Assembly: GCF_030816715.1 (NCBI RefSeq)
Contig: NZ_JAUSYH010000001.1
Coordinates: 5,704,001 to 5,768,000 of the forward strand
DNA: 64,000 bases
Reading direction: 5' to 3'
From: Streptomyces achromogenes
GTDB lineage: Bacteria > Actinomycetota > Actinomycetes > Streptomycetales > Streptomycetaceae
In this document: piece by piece, positions 50,044 to 59,332 of the stretch
How the letters are laid out: each line of letters starts with the position of its first letter
How positions within the stretch are numbered: position 1 is the first letter of the stretch
The notes under the pieces: model-generated
The model's input: the letters and a program-made list of their open reading frames with translations, nothing else
What the model was told of the DNA's origin: nothing
The model's database searches: none
Translations under genes and position numbers: made by a program

Positions 50044-50559
50044 TCACAGCCGCGCGCGGGCCGCCTCCAGCAGACGCACGACCGACGTGTCGGCCACGCT
50101 CCCCACCTCGTCATAGGCGAACCAGCGCAGGTCGAGGGACTCGTCGCTGATCGTCTCCACGGCTCCGGCCGGGGCGAGCGCCGCGTACTGGACGTCGTAG
50201 TGCCAGGCGCAGGGCGTGTGATGCCGGTCCAGGCGCACCGGACCGCCGGGCAGCAGGCTCAGCCCCGGCACGCCCGACTCCTCCGTCCCCTCCCGCAGCG
50301 CCGCGTCCGCCAGGGTCGCGTCGCCCGGCTCGCAGTGACCGCCGGTCTGCAGCCACATCCGCATCTTCTTGTGCAGCGTGAGCAGCACACGACCGCGCTC
50401 GGGGTCGATCACCAGCGCGCTCGCCGTGACGTGCCCGTCCGCGCAGGCCTTCCACACGCCGTCGGGACGGGCCGCCAGATGGTCCAGATACGTCTGGCAC
50501 AGCTCTTCCTGGCCCTCGTACCCCTTCAGGACGAGGACCGCGTCGTCGTGCAGGCTCAC
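50044..50559 (-). CDS. NUDIX hydrolase
   Basis: This 171-aa protein has a Nudix box GGHCEPGDATLADAALREGT continuing EESGV (about residues 72-96), preceded by RMWLQTG. Substrates of this branch are unknown. GTG 50559 overlaps the TGA of the DUF2342 gene (GTGA), so it is the second gene of a coupled pair. The C-terminal part (WFAYDEVGSVADTSVVRLLE) completes the fold and nothing is truncated. Confidence 0.88.
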   Translation of the reverse strand: MSLHDDAVLVLKGYEGQEELCQTYLDHLAARPDGVWKACADGHVTASALVIDPERGRVLLTLHKKMRMWLQTGGHCEPGDATLADAALREGTEESGVPGLSLLPGGPVRLDRHHTPCAWHYDVQYAALAPAGAVETISDESLDLRWFAYDEVGSVADTSVVRLLEAARARL

Positions 50560-52025
50560 TTGGTGTCGTCGCCCCCGGAGTCGGTCCCGTCGGCCGGGCC
50601 GTCCGCGTCGGCGTCCTTCTTCAGGTTCGGCCCGTCGCCGAGGCCGCCGCCGCTCGCCGCCTCGCCGAGCATCTTGTCCAGCTCCGAGAAGTCCATCTGC
50701 TCGCGGTGCACGAACCCGTCCGGGTCGTCCAGGTCGGAGGCCGTGGGCAGCATGTCCGGGTGGGCCCACAGGGCGTCCCGGCCGTCGACCCCGCGCGCGT
50801 CCGTCAGCGAGGCCCACAGGCGGGAGGCGTCGCGCAGACGGCGAGGGCGCAGCTCCAGGCCGATCAGCGTCGCGAACGTCTGCTCGGCCGGACCGCCCGT
50901 GGCACGGCGGCGGCGCAGGGTCTCACGCAGCGCGTCGGCGGACGACAGGCGCGGCTTGGCGGCCGCGTGCACCACCGCGTCCACCCAGCCCTCGACGAGC
51001 GCCAGAGCCGTCTCCAGACGGGCCAGGGCGGCCTTCTGCGCCGGGGTGTCCTCGGGCTGGAACATGCCCTGCTGCAGCGCGTCCTGCAGCTGCTCGGGAT
51101 TCTGCGGGTCGAACTGCCCGACCACGTCCTCCAGCTTGGCGGTGTCGACCTTGATCCCGCGCGCGTACCCCTCGACCGCGCCGAACAGATGCGAGCGCAG
51201 CCACGGCACATGGGCGAAGAGCCGCTGGTGGGCGGCCTCGCGCAGCGCGAGGTAGAGCCGCACCTCGTCCTTCCCGACGCCCAGGTCCTTGCCGAAGGCC
51301 TCGATGTTCACCGGCAGCAGCGCGGCGCGCCCGGCCGGACCGAGCGGCAGCCCGATGTCGGTCGAGCCGACGACCTCGCCCGCGAGCACGCCCACGGCCT
51401 GGCCGATCTGCGAGCCGAACATCGCGCCGCCCATGGAGTGCATCATGCCGATCAGCGGGCCGGCCATGGCCTGCATCTCCTCCGGCAGGACGTCGCCCAT
51501 GGCCGCGCCGACCCGCTCGGCGACCGGGTCGACGAGCTCCTTCCACGCGGGCAGCGTCGCCTCGACCCACTCCGCGCGGGACCATGCCACGGCGGACGCG
51601 GCGCCGGACGGCAGCGACGTGGCGTCGTCGAGCCAGAGGTCGGCGAGGCGGACGGCCTCCTGGACGGCGGTGCGGTCGGACGGACCGACGCTGGAGTCCT
51701 TGACGCCGTCGGAGGTGCCCTGGGCGACCGTCTGGCGGGCGATCTGCTGGGCCATGTCCCAGTTCACCGGGCCGCCCTCGTAGGAGAGCATCTGACCGAG
51801 CTGCTGGAACGCGGCCCCCAGGTCGTTGGGGTTCAGTGAACCGAACATCGCGGCGAGCGGATTGTCCGCGCCGGGCGCGCCGAAGCCGCCGGCACCGGGC
51901 AGTCCGCCGAAACCGAACGGGTTGGCCGGTCCCTGACCACCGCCGCTCTGCGGGTCCTTCTTGCCCTCGTCGCCGTCCTCCGGCTCCTCCGGCGGAAGGC
52001 CGAATCCGAATGGGGTGTCACTCAC
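50556..52025 (-). CDS. DUF2342 zinc-dependent metalloprotease-like protein
   Basis: This 489-aa protein matches the actinobacterial DUF2342/coenzyme F420-type hydrolase family. The first 60 residues are Gly/Pro-rich and disordered. The conserved core includes FGSQIGQAVGVLAGEVVGST and LALREAAHQRLFAHVPWLRS, where the metal motif reads REAAH rather than HEAAH, and later ALALVEGWVDAVVHAAA. Because the first zinc His is replaced by Arg, catalysis is doubtful. GTG 52025 follows GAGGAA. It is transcribed divergently from the SDR gene at 52218 and upstream of the NUDIX gene. The mycobacterial homologue is Rv3195, from memory. Confidence 0.85.
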   Translation of the reverse strand: MSDTPFGFGLPPEEPEDGDEGKKDPQSGGGQGPANPFGFGGLPGAGGFGAPGADNPLAAMFGSLNPNDLGAAFQQLGQMLSYEGGPVNWDMAQQIARQTVAQGTSDGVKDSSVGPSDRTAVQEAVRLADLWLDDATSLPSGAASAVAWSRAEWVEATLPAWKELVDPVAERVGAAMGDVLPEEMQAMAGPLIGMMHSMGGAMFGSQIGQAVGVLAGEVVGSTDIGLPLGPAGRAALLPVNIEAFGKDLGVGKDEVRLYLALREAAHQRLFAHVPWLRSHLFGAVEGYARGIKVDTAKLEDVVGQFDPQNPEQLQDALQQGMFQPEDTPAQKAALARLETALALVEGWVDAVVHAAAKPRLSSADALRETLRRRRATGGPAEQTFATLIGLELRPRRLRDASRLWASLTDARGVDGRDALWAHPDMLPTASDLDDPDGFVHREQMDFSELDKMLGEAASGGGLGDGPNLKKDADADGPADGTDSGGDDTK

Positions 52026-52217
52026 GGGGTTCCTCGGCTGGTAAGGCCACCGGTTTTCGGCCGGCGGCGACTGCCCTGCAACACCACCCAGCGTAGACAC
52101 CCCGGCTCGATCGGGCCTCGGTGCTTCGCCGACTCCTGCCCTGCGGCAGGATGGATGCCACCTGGTACGTACGCGTCACTCGCGCCCGTATGCCAAGACA
52201 ACCGCTGGAGACACCTG

Positions 52218-53327
52218 GTGAGTTCCCCAGATCCGCAGGTTCGCGCAGCGCGAAACCCTTCGGCCCGGGCCGGTGCCCGAGGGCCCGTCGTCGCCGTGAC
52301 CGGCGCGGCGACCGGGGTGGGCGCGCTGCTCACGGAGCGGCTCGCCGCATCGGAGGAGGTCAAGCAGGTCGTCGCCATCGACGAGCGGCGAGGCGAGTGC
52401 GACGCGGCGCAGTGGCACATCCTCGACGTCCGTGACCCCGCGATCGCCGACAAGCTGCGCGGCGCCGACGTCGTGGTCCACCTCGCGCTCGACCTCGACC
52501 TGGGGAGTGACGCCGCCGCCCGGACGGCCTACAACGTGCGCGGTACGCAGACGGTGCTGACGGCCGCCGCGGCGGCCGGGGTGCGCCGCGTCGTGCTGTG
52601 CACCTCCGCGATGGTCTACGGGGCGCTGGAGGACAACGAGCTGCCGCTCTCGGAGGACGCGGAGCTGCGGGCGACGGCGGAGGCGACCGGCGTCGGGGAC
52701 CTCCTGGAGATCGAACGGCTCGCGCGCCGCGCGCCCCGGGCGCATCCCGGTCTGAACGTCACCGTGGTGCGGCCCGCGATCCTGGTCGGCGGCACGGACA
52801 CGGCACTGACCCGGTACTTCGAGTCGCCGCGCCTGCTGGTCGTCGCCGGATCGCGGCCGGCCTGGCAGTTCTGCCACGTCGAGGACCTGGTGAGCGCCCT
52901 GGAGTACGCCGTCCTGGAGAAGGTCGACGGGGAACTCGCCGTCGGGTGCGACGGGTGGCTGGAGCAGGAGGAGGTCGAGGAGCTCAGCGGGATCCGGCGC
53001 ATGGAGCTGCCGTCGGCGGTCGCCCTGGGCGCCGCCGCGCGGCTGCACCGGATCGGCCTGACGCCGTCCCCGGCGGGCGACCTGGCGTACACGATGTACC
53101 CCTGGGTGGTGAGCGGAAGCCGGCTGCACGACGCGGGGTGGCGGCCGGGCTGGACCAACGAGGAGGTCCTGGCGGAGCTGCTGGAGGAGGTGGCCGGACG
53201 CCGCACCGTCGTCGGTCGGCGGCTGGGGCGCAAGGACGCGACGGCTGCGGGGGCGGCCGGCGCGACGGTCGCTCTGCTGGGTGCCGCGGCCGTGGTGCGA
53301 CGGGCCCGGAAGGCCCGGCGGCGCTGA
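52218..53327 (+). CDS. Extended SDR oxidoreductase/epimerase-like protein
   Basis: This 369-aa protein has a Rossmann motif VAVTGAATGVGALLTERLAA (G-x3-G-x-G type), a CTSAMVYGALEDNELPLSED segment with the catalytic-type Tyr in MVYG, and VVRPAILVGG. The usual Y-x3-K pair is not obvious further on (GVGDLLEIERLAR takes its place), so the enzyme may be atypical. The C-terminal end VALLGAAAVVRRARKARRR is a hydrophobic then basic tail that could anchor it to the membrane. GTG 52218 follows GGAGA. A terminator follows the stop. The substrate is unknown. Confidence 0.8.
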   Translation: MSSPDPQVRAARNPSARAGARGPVVAVTGAATGVGALLTERLAASEEVKQVVAIDERRGECDAAQWHILDVRDPAIADKLRGADVVVHLALDLDLGSDAAARTAYNVRGTQTVLTAAAAAGVRRVVLCTSAMVYGALEDNELPLSEDAELRATAEATGVGDLLEIERLARRAPRAHPGLNVTVVRPAILVGGTDTALTRYFESPRLLVVAGSRPAWQFCHVEDLVSALEYAVLEKVDGELAVGCDGWLEQEEVEELSGIRRMELPSAVALGAAARLHRIGLTPSPAGDLAYTMYPWVVSGSRLHDAGWRPGWTNEEVLAELLEEVAGRRTVVGRRLGRKDATAAGAAGATVALLGAAAVVRRARKARRR

Positions 53328-53332
53328 GCGGC

Positions 53333-53360
53333 GGGTGGCGGGCTGCGGCGCCCGCCACCC
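53333..53360 (+). terminator. Terminator of the SDR gene
   Basis: An 11-bp perfect stem GGGTGGCGGGC/GCCCGCCACCC with a 6-nt loop starts 5 bp after the stop codon. Confidence 0.75.
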
Positions 53361-53487
53361 CGACAGGCACCTGCCACGCCGGAGCAGGGACGGGCCGGTG
53401 CTTTGGGGCGACCTCCGAAGCGCCACACGTGCGTACCGGGTGATCACGCTATTTCGCCTGTTCCCCGGGGTGCGGCACGATAGGGGT

Positions 53488-53946
53488 ATGGCAGCCAACG
53501 ACCAGCATCCCGGCGAGCGGGCCGCGCAGGATCCCATCAAGCTGATCGCCGTTCGCGACACTCCGCTCTCCCTGGACGAGGTCTTCAAGGCGGTCGGGGA
53601 CGACGCGGCCGGCGGGACTGCGCTCTTCGTGGGCACCGTGCGCGACCACGACGAGGGCGCCGACGTCGACGCGCTCGGATACTCCTGCCACCCGAGCGCC
53701 GAGGCGGAGATGCGGCGGATCGCCGAGAAGGTGGCGGCCGAGTACCCGGTGCGGGCCCTGGCGGCCGTCCACCGGGTGGGGGATCTGGCCGTGGGCGACC
53801 TGGCGGTCGTCGTGGCCGTGTCCTGCCCGCATCGCGGGGAGGCCTTCGAGGCGTGCCGGAAGCTGATCGACGACCTCAAGCACGAGGTGCCCATCTGGAA
53901 GCACCAGAAGTTCTCCGACGGCACCGAGGAATGGGTCGGCGCGTAG
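53488..53946 (+). CDS. moaE: Molybdopterin synthase catalytic subunit MoaE
   Basis: This 152-aa protein has the MoaE core: LFVGTVRDHDEGADV, LGYSCHPSAEAEMRRIAE, AAVHRVGDLAVGDLAVVVAV, the HRGEAFEACRKLIDDLK helix and the catalytic-site end VPIWKHQKFSDGTEEWVG with the conserved Lys-x-(H/E) pair. MoaE with a MoaD thiocarboxylate converts precursor Z (cyclic pyranopterin phosphate) into molybdopterin. MoaD itself is not in the window, but MoeZ, which would charge it with sulfur, is encoded at 20651. The start ATG 53488 is closely preceded by TAGGGGT, so leader length is uncertain. Confidence 0.92.
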   Translation: MAANDQHPGERAAQDPIKLIAVRDTPLSLDEVFKAVGDDAAGGTALFVGTVRDHDEGADVDALGYSCHPSAEAEMRRIAEKVAAEYPVRALAAVHRVGDLAVGDLAVVVAVSCPHRGEAFEACRKLIDDLKHEVPIWKHQKFSDGTEEWVGA

Positions 53947-54017
53947 CGCCGTCGTTGAGGGGTGGTGGTCGGGCGACGGGTGGGCGGGTGGGGGCCTGCT
54001 GATCCACCGGCCACCCG

Positions 54018-54035
54018 TCCGGTTGCGTAACCGGA
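54018..54035. other. Small perfect hairpin downstream of moaE
   Basis: TCCGGTT and AACCGGA pair across a GCGT loop in the 172-bp gap between moaE and the small membrane protein gene. It is a weak terminator candidate; nothing else was recognised in the gap except a relatively AT-rich promoter-like stretch near 54060-54090. Confidence 0.4.
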
Positions 54036-54118
54036 CCCCTGCCGTGAGCGTTGTCACTGCGGATGGTTAATCTGCTGATCAGTCAGTTGTGGTGGCTCAC
54101 TGGGGTTGGGAGGTCGGC

Positions 54119-54283
54119 ATGGCGGCGCTCGCCTGGTTGCTGATTCCGCTTGTCGCCGCGATCGGCGCGGGGCTGTGGGGGAGTTGGGCCAACCGGACCC
54201 GCAAGGCCCGCGGCGACGGCCCTGAGCTGGACGGATACGCCCGCTTCCGGGCCGCCATGGAGAAGCCGCACTCCCGCGCGTGA
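54119..54283 (+). CDS. Small single-pass membrane protein, 54 aa
   Basis: The protein starts MAALAWLLIPLVAAIGAGLW, one transmembrane helix, followed by a basic and polar tail ending MEKPHSRA. GGGAGG stands 6 nt before ATG 54119, so I prefer it to GTG 54089. I have seen similar short proteins next to the PDZ-Lon protease in Streptomyces but know no function. It lies 54 bp upstream of that protease gene, on the same strand, and could be a membrane partner or substrate. Confidence 0.7.
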   Translation: MAALAWLLIPLVAAIGAGLWGSWANRTRKARGDGPELDGYARFRAAMEKPHSRA

Positions 54284-54337
54284 CCCGGGTGGCAGCCCTG
54301 ACCGTGCGCTGACAGAGGCGTCCCGTACTGTCGAGTC

Positions 54338-55429
54338 ATGCCACGCCGCACCGCGACGATGCTCGCCTCCACCTTGATCCTCATCGCGCTTCTGTGCGCG
54401 GGAGTGCTCATCCCCGTGCCGTACTCGGAGATGTCCCCGGGCCCGACGGTGAACACGCTCGGCGATCACGACGGCGAGCCGGTGCTGCAGATCTCCGGGC
54501 GCAAGACCTACGCGACCAGCGGCCATCTCAACATGACCACGGTGCGGGTGACCAGTGCCGACTACCGGATGAACCTCGTCGAGGCCGTCTACGGATGGCT
54601 CGCGCACGACAACAAGGTCGTCCCGCACGACACGCTCTACCCGGACGGCAAGACCGAGGAGCAGTCCACCCAGGAGAACGCCGAGGAGTTCAGCCAGTCC
54701 CAGGAGAGCGCCAAGGTCGCCGCCCTGAAGGAGCTGAAGGTCCCCGTGACGTCCTGGGTGATCGTCTCGACCGTGGTGAAGGGGTCCCCGGCGGAGGGCA
54801 GGCTGCACGCCGGAGACGTGATCAAGGCCGTGGACGGCACCGCGGTCAAGGAGCCGGGTGACGTCGCCAAGCTGGTGACCGAGCACAAGGCCGGCGAGAA
54901 CGTCGTCTTCACGATCGTTCCGGCGAAGGAGCAGGCGGCCGCAGAGAAGGCGCACAGGACGGCGACGGCCACACAGAAGGTCTCGATCACCACCGCGGCC
55001 TCCGACGACAGCGGCGAGAAGCGCGCCATCGTCGGGATCTCGGCCGGGACCGACCACACCTTCCCGTTCACCGTCGACATCAAGCTCGCCGACGTCGGCG
55101 GCCCCAGCGCCGGCCTGATGTTCGCGCTCGGCATCTACGACAAGCTCACCCCGGGCAGTCTCACCGGCGGAAAGTTCGTCGCCGGCACCGGGACCATCGA
55201 CGACGACGGCAAGGTCGGCCCGATCGGCGGCATCGAATTGAAGACCGTCGGCGCGCGCAGCCAGGGCGCCCAGTTCTTCCTGACGCCCGCCGACAACTGC
55301 AAGGCAGCCGCCGAGGACACCCCCTCGGGGCTCAGGCTCGTCAAGGTCGACACCATCGACGACGCCCTCGCCGCCCTCGAGGACATCCGCGGCGGCGACA
55401 CCGCCGCCCTGCCGAAGTGCACGAAGTAG
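54338..55429 (+). CDS. Membrane PDZ-Lon (S16) protease, YlbL family
   Basis: This 363-aa protein has an N-terminal transmembrane anchor (MLASTLILIALLCAGVLIPV), an extracytoplasmic PDZ domain (about residues 135-210, SWVIVSTVVKGSPAEGRLHA) and a C-terminal Lon-type catalytic domain. The catalytic dyad is Ser in DVGGPSAGLMFALG (about 255) and Lys in DDGKVGPIGGIELKT (about 298). This is the YlbL/PDZ-S16 architecture conserved in Firmicutes and Actinobacteria (Rv3194c in M. tuberculosis, from memory), a membrane-bound ATP-independent protease. TACTGT at 54326-54331 lies 6 nt before the ATG, so the transcript is probably leaderless. Confidence 0.92.
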   Translation: MPRRTATMLASTLILIALLCAGVLIPVPYSEMSPGPTVNTLGDHDGEPVLQISGRKTYATSGHLNMTTVRVTSADYRMNLVEAVYGWLAHDNKVVPHDTLYPDGKTEEQSTQENAEEFSQSQESAKVAALKELKVPVTSWVIVSTVVKGSPAEGRLHAGDVIKAVDGTAVKEPGDVAKLVTEHKAGENVVFTIVPAKEQAAAEKAHRTATATQKVSITTAASDDSGEKRAIVGISAGTDHTFPFTVDIKLADVGGPSAGLMFALGIYDKLTPGSLTGGKFVAGTGTIDDDGKVGPIGGIELKTVGARSQGAQFFLTPADNCKAAAEDTPSGLRLVKVDTIDDALAALEDIRGGDTAALPKCTK

Positions 55430-55529
55430 CCGCCGGGTAGCCGGGACCCGGCCGAACGGCAGGCCCCGGGCCCCGGGAGGCCGACAGGAAGCTGCTGCCG
55501 GCCGCCCCGCCGGGGCCCGCGAGCCCCTG

Positions 55530-56072
55530 CTAGTCCGCGAACGTCGCCGACAGCGCCTCCGCGAGGCCCGGGACCAGCCCGGCGCCCGTGAGGACCTCCG
55601 TCGGGGCGTCCTTCTCGCGCAGCCGCAGGGCCGAGTCGCGGGTGCCGTCGCGCAGCACGCCGACCGTCATCCGGACCTCGTGGCGGTCGGGGTGCTCGGC
55701 CACCCACTTCGCGAGCTTCGCGTCGCTGAGGCCCTGCGGGACCTGGGACTCGGCGGACGGCGGAAGCATCAGACGCTCGACGGTGAGGGCGCAGCCCACC
55801 ACGGCGTCCGGCCACGCGATCGTGGCGAGGAACTCGTCGAGCGGCTTGTCCGTTGGCACTTCGTCCTGCTCGATCGGGGTGAGACCGGTGGTCTCGGGCT
55901 CGTCCTGAAGGCCGAGCTGGGTCGCGAGCGACGGTTCCTGGGCTCGCAGCCGAGCGGTGTCTACGAGGGCGAAAAGGCGGGCGGGCTGGTCCCAGCCGAG
56001 GCCGGAGGCGTACTCGTCGATCTCGAGCACGGCCCGGGTGAGCGGGCTCGCCGCCATGGGAGTGTTGGACAT
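55530..56072 (-). CDS. PPA1309 family protein
   Basis: This 180-aa soluble protein (SNTPMAASPLTRAVLEIDEY ... GLVPGLAEALSATFAD) belongs to a strictly actinobacterial family known only by locus name (PPA1309). WPDAVVGCALTVERLMLPP and DRHEVRMTVGVLRDGTRDSA are conserved blocks. No function is established. AGAGAGG lies 14 nt before ATG 56072. It converges on the PDZ-Lon gene, with about 100 bp of very GC-rich, inverted-repeat-rich sequence between, and diverges from UPF0182 with about 150 bp between. Confidence 0.85.
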   Translation of the reverse strand: MSNTPMAASPLTRAVLEIDEYASGLGWDQPARLFALVDTARLRAQEPSLATQLGLQDEPETTGLTPIEQDEVPTDKPLDEFLATIAWPDAVVGCALTVERLMLPPSAESQVPQGLSDAKLAKWVAEHPDRHEVRMTVGVLRDGTRDSALRLREKDAPTEVLTGAGLVPGLAEALSATFAD

Positions 56073-56224
56073 GGTCACAATCCTCTCTCGTTCCTGGGCG
56101 GAATCGGGAACCGAGTAAACGGTGAGTAAGTTGCATAGGTGTGGGCCCGCGATCACCGGGGGCCACGAACGGTCCACGAACACGCGGGCCTGACGGATCA
56201 ACTGCGACATTCGAGGTGCGCACC

Positions 56225-59212
56225 TTGGCTTTCCAGATGCCGGACCGCGGCGGAGGCCCCACGGGGCCGCGGATCAGAGTGGGCCGCCCGTCCCGGCGCG
56301 TCCGGACCTTGCTGACGACGCTGGGCGTCCTGGCCGTACTCGGCATGGCGTTCACGATGTTCGCCGGGTTCTGGACGGACTGGCTCTGGTACCGCTCGGT
56401 GAACTACTCGTCCGTCTTCACGACCATGCTCTGGACCAAGATCGGGCTCTTTTTCGTCTTCGGTCTGCTGATGGCCCTCGCGGTCGGCTTCAACATCTGG
56501 CTGGCCCACCGGCTGCGGCCGCCGCTGAGCGCGATGTCGGTGGAGCAACAGAGCCTCGACCGCTACCGCATGGGCATCGCGCCGTACAAGACATGGCTGC
56601 TGCTCGGCATCACCGCCCTCGTCGGCCTGATCGCCGGCGCCTCGGCGGCGGGGCAGTGGCGCACGTGGCTGATGTGGGTCAACGGGGTGTCCTTCGGACA
56701 GAAGGACCCGCAGTTCCACCTCGACGTGTCGTTCTTCGCCTTCGACCTGCCCTGGTACCGGTTCCTGCTCGGCTTCGGCTTCGCCGCCACGATCCTCTCC
56801 CTGATCGCCGCCGCGCTGACCCACTACCTGTACGGCGGGCTGCGCGTCACCAGCCCCGGCGCGCGGGCCACCGCCGCGGCCACCGGGCACCTGTCGGTGC
56901 TGCTGGGCGTCTTCGTCGCGCTGAAGGCGGTCGCCTACTGGCTCGACCGTTACGGCCTGGCGGTGAAGTCCAGCGACTTCAAGGCCACGGACAACTGGAC
57001 GGGTCTTCGGTACGTCGACGCCAACGCCTATCTGCCGGCCAAGACGATCCTGTTCTGCATCGCCGTCATCTGCGCCCTGCTGTTCTTCGCCACGCTGTGG
57101 CGGCGCACCTGGCAGCTGCCCGTGATCGGCTTCGGCCTGATGGTGCTCTCGGCGATCCTCATCGGCGGGCTGTACCCGGCGATCGTCCAGAAGTTCCAGG
57201 TCCAGCCCAACGAGCAGGCCAAGGAAGCCCCGTACGTCGCGAAGAACCTCAAGGCGACACGTGAGGCGTACGGCATCGACGGCACGCAGGTCACCGAGTA
57301 CTCGGGCACGAGCACCACCAAGGACAAGACGACTCTGCGCGACGACGTCGACGCGACGGCGAGCATCCGGGTCCTGGACCCGAACATCGTCTCCCCGACG
57401 TTCCAGCAGCTCCAGCAGATGCGCAAGTACTACGCGTTCCCGACCAACCTGGACGTGGACCGCTACAACGTGAAGGGCGCCGACCAGGACACGGTGATCG
57501 GTCTGCGCGAGCTGAACCTCGCGGGCGTGGACAAGCAGAACTGGATCAACAACCACTTCCGCTACACCCACGGTTACGGGGTGGTCGCGGCGAACGGGAC
57601 CACGTCCGACTCCGAGGGCCGTCCCCTGTTCACCGAGTCCAACCTGCCGTCCGAGGGCGAGCTCGGCACGTACGAGCAGCGCGTCTACTACGGCGAGAAG
57701 ACGACCACGTACTCGATCGTCGGCGGTCCCCAGAAGGAGATCGACTACTCCGACGACGCGGGGGAGAAGACCACCAGCTATCGGGGCAAGAGCGGGGTCA
57801 ACCTCTCCAACCCGGTCAACCGCGCCGCGTACGCGGTGGCGTTCGGCGAGCCGCAGATCCTCTACTCCGGCGCGATCGGCGAGGGTTCGCGGATTCTGTA
57901 CAACCGCACGCCCAAGGATCGTGTGGAGGCGGTCGCCCCCTGGCTGACCATCGACGGCGACGCCTATCCGGCCGTGGTCGACGGCCGCATCCAGTGGATC
58001 GTCGACGCGTACACGACGACGAACGGCTACCCGTACGCCTCCCGTACGACCCTCGGCGACACGACGGCCGACTCACTGACCGCCACCAACGACAACCGGG
58101 CGGTGGTGGCCCAGCAGAACCAGGTCAACTACATCCGCAACTCGGTGAAGGCCACCGTCGACGCGTACACCGGCGAGGTCAGGCTCTTCCAGTGGGACAC
58201 CGAGGACCCGGTCCTGAAGACCTGGATGAAGGCGTTCCCCGGCACGGTGAAGGCCAAGTCGGCGATCTCCAAGTCGCTGATGGCCCATCTGCGGTACCCG
58301 CAGGACCTGTTCAAGGTCCAGCGCGAGCTGCTCACCCGCTACCACGTGAAGGACGCCACGACGTTCCTCAGCGGCAGCGAGGTGTGGCAGGTGCCGGACG
58401 ACCCGTCCAACAAGTCGGGCGACGCGGTGCCGCCGTACTACCTGAGCATGAAGATGCCCGACCAGAAGGCACAGGCGTTCTCGCTGACGACGACGCTCAC
58501 GCCCAACGGCAGGGACAACCTCAGCGCGTTCATGGCGGTCGACTCCGAAGCGGGCACTCCCGACTACGGCAAGATCAGAATCCTGAAACTGCCGACGAGC
58601 ACGACCGTCGACGGGCCGAAACAGGTGCAGAGCCAGTTCAACTCCGAACAGGACATCGCCGAGTCCATCAGGCTCCTGAAGGGCGGCGACTCCGACATCG
58701 AGTACGGCAACCTGCTGACGGTGCCGCTCGACGGTGGACTGCTCTACGTGGAACCCGTCTATGTGCGCGGCGGCGGGCTCAAGTACCCGCTGCTGAAGAA
58801 GGTGTTGGTGACCTACGGCGGCAACACCGCCTTCGAGGACACCCTGGACGAGGCGCTCAACAAGGTCTTCGGCGCGGAGGGCACCACCCCGCCGCCCGCG
58901 GACGAGCCAGGCGGTACCACCCCGCCGCCGACGTCGAGCAACCCGACCGTCCGGGAGGCGCTGGCCGACGCCCAGAAGGCCTTCGCCGCCGGCCAGGAGG
59001 CTCTGAAGAAGCCCGACTGGGCCGCGTACGCCAAGGCGCAGAAGGACCTCGAGGACGCGCTGAAGCGGGCCGAGGCGGCGCAGACGGCGGCCGACAAGGG
59101 CACCAAGCCGAGCAGCAGCCCGAGTCCCACCGGTTCGGCGAGTCCGAGCGGTGGCTCGAGCGGCGGTTCCGGGAGCAAACCCAGTCCCACTCCGAGCCCG
59201 AGTAGCGGCTGA
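56225..59212 (+). CDS. UPF0182 family membrane protein
   Basis: This 995-aa protein has seven predicted helices in its first 340 residues (first: LTTLGVLAVLGMAFTMFAGF) with WTDWLWYRSVNYSSVF, a hallmark of UPF0182. A very large extracytoplasmic region follows (about residues 350-890, with FRYTHGYGVVAANGTTSD). The last 100 residues are Pro-rich, a short coiled coil (DAQKAFAAGQEALKK) and a Ser/Pro/Gly tail. The function is unknown; the mycobacterial homologue is Rv3193c. I chose TTG 56225 because GAGGTG lies 6 nt before it; ATG 56237 and GTG 56216 are alternatives. Initiator tRNA follows 40 bp after the stop. Confidence 0.9.
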   Translation: MAFQMPDRGGGPTGPRIRVGRPSRRVRTLLTTLGVLAVLGMAFTMFAGFWTDWLWYRSVNYSSVFTTMLWTKIGLFFVFGLLMALAVGFNIWLAHRLRPPLSAMSVEQQSLDRYRMGIAPYKTWLLLGITALVGLIAGASAAGQWRTWLMWVNGVSFGQKDPQFHLDVSFFAFDLPWYRFLLGFGFAATILSLIAAALTHYLYGGLRVTSPGARATAAATGHLSVLLGVFVALKAVAYWLDRYGLAVKSSDFKATDNWTGLRYVDANAYLPAKTILFCIAVICALLFFATLWRRTWQLPVIGFGLMVLSAILIGGLYPAIVQKFQVQPNEQAKEAPYVAKNLKATREAYGIDGTQVTEYSGTSTTKDKTTLRDDVDATASIRVLDPNIVSPTFQQLQQMRKYYAFPTNLDVDRYNVKGADQDTVIGLRELNLAGVDKQNWINNHFRYTHGYGVVAANGTTSDSEGRPLFTESNLPSEGELGTYEQRVYYGEKTTTYSIVGGPQKEIDYSDDAGEKTTSYRGKSGVNLSNPVNRAAYAVAFGEPQILYSGAIGEGSRILYNRTPKDRVEAVAPWLTIDGDAYPAVVDGRIQWIVDAYTTTNGYPYASRTTLGDTTADSLTATNDNRAVVAQQNQVNYIRNSVKATVDAYTGEVRLFQWDTEDPVLKTWMKAFPGTVKAKSAISKSLMAHLRYPQDLFKVQRELLTRYHVKDATTFLSGSEVWQVPDDPSNKSGDAVPPYYLSMKMPDQKAQAFSLTTTLTPNGRDNLSAFMAVDSEAGTPDYGKIRILKLPTSTTVDGPKQVQSQFNSEQDIAESIRLLKGGDSDIEYGNLLTVPLDGGLLYVEPVYVRGGGLKYPLLKKVLVTYGGNTAFEDTLDEALNKVFGAEGTTPPPADEPGGTTPPPTSSNPTVREALADAQKAFAAGQEALKKPDWAAYAKAQKDLEDALKRAEAAQTAADKGTKPSSSPSPTGSASPSGGSSGGSGSKPSPTPSPSSG

Positions 59213-59252
59213 TCATGCTCGCCCCGCGTCGTGGTACGGTTGTGGAACACGA

Positions 59253-59326
59253 CGCGGGGTGGAGCAGCTCGGTAGCTCGCTGGGCTCATAACCCAGAGGT
59301 CGCAGGTTCAAATCCTGTCCCCGCTA
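59253..59326 (+). tRNA. Initiator tRNA-fMet (CAT), copy 1
   Basis: A 74-nt cloverleaf with anticodon CAT. The acceptor stem CGCGGGG pairs with CCCCGCT except at 1-72 (C-T), and the anticodon stem has three consecutive G-C pairs (CTGGG/CCCAG). Both are initiator hallmarks. TTCAAAT forms the T loop. CCA is not encoded. TACGGT (59235-59240) is a possible -10. Confidence 0.95.
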
Positions 59327-59332
59327 CTGAAA

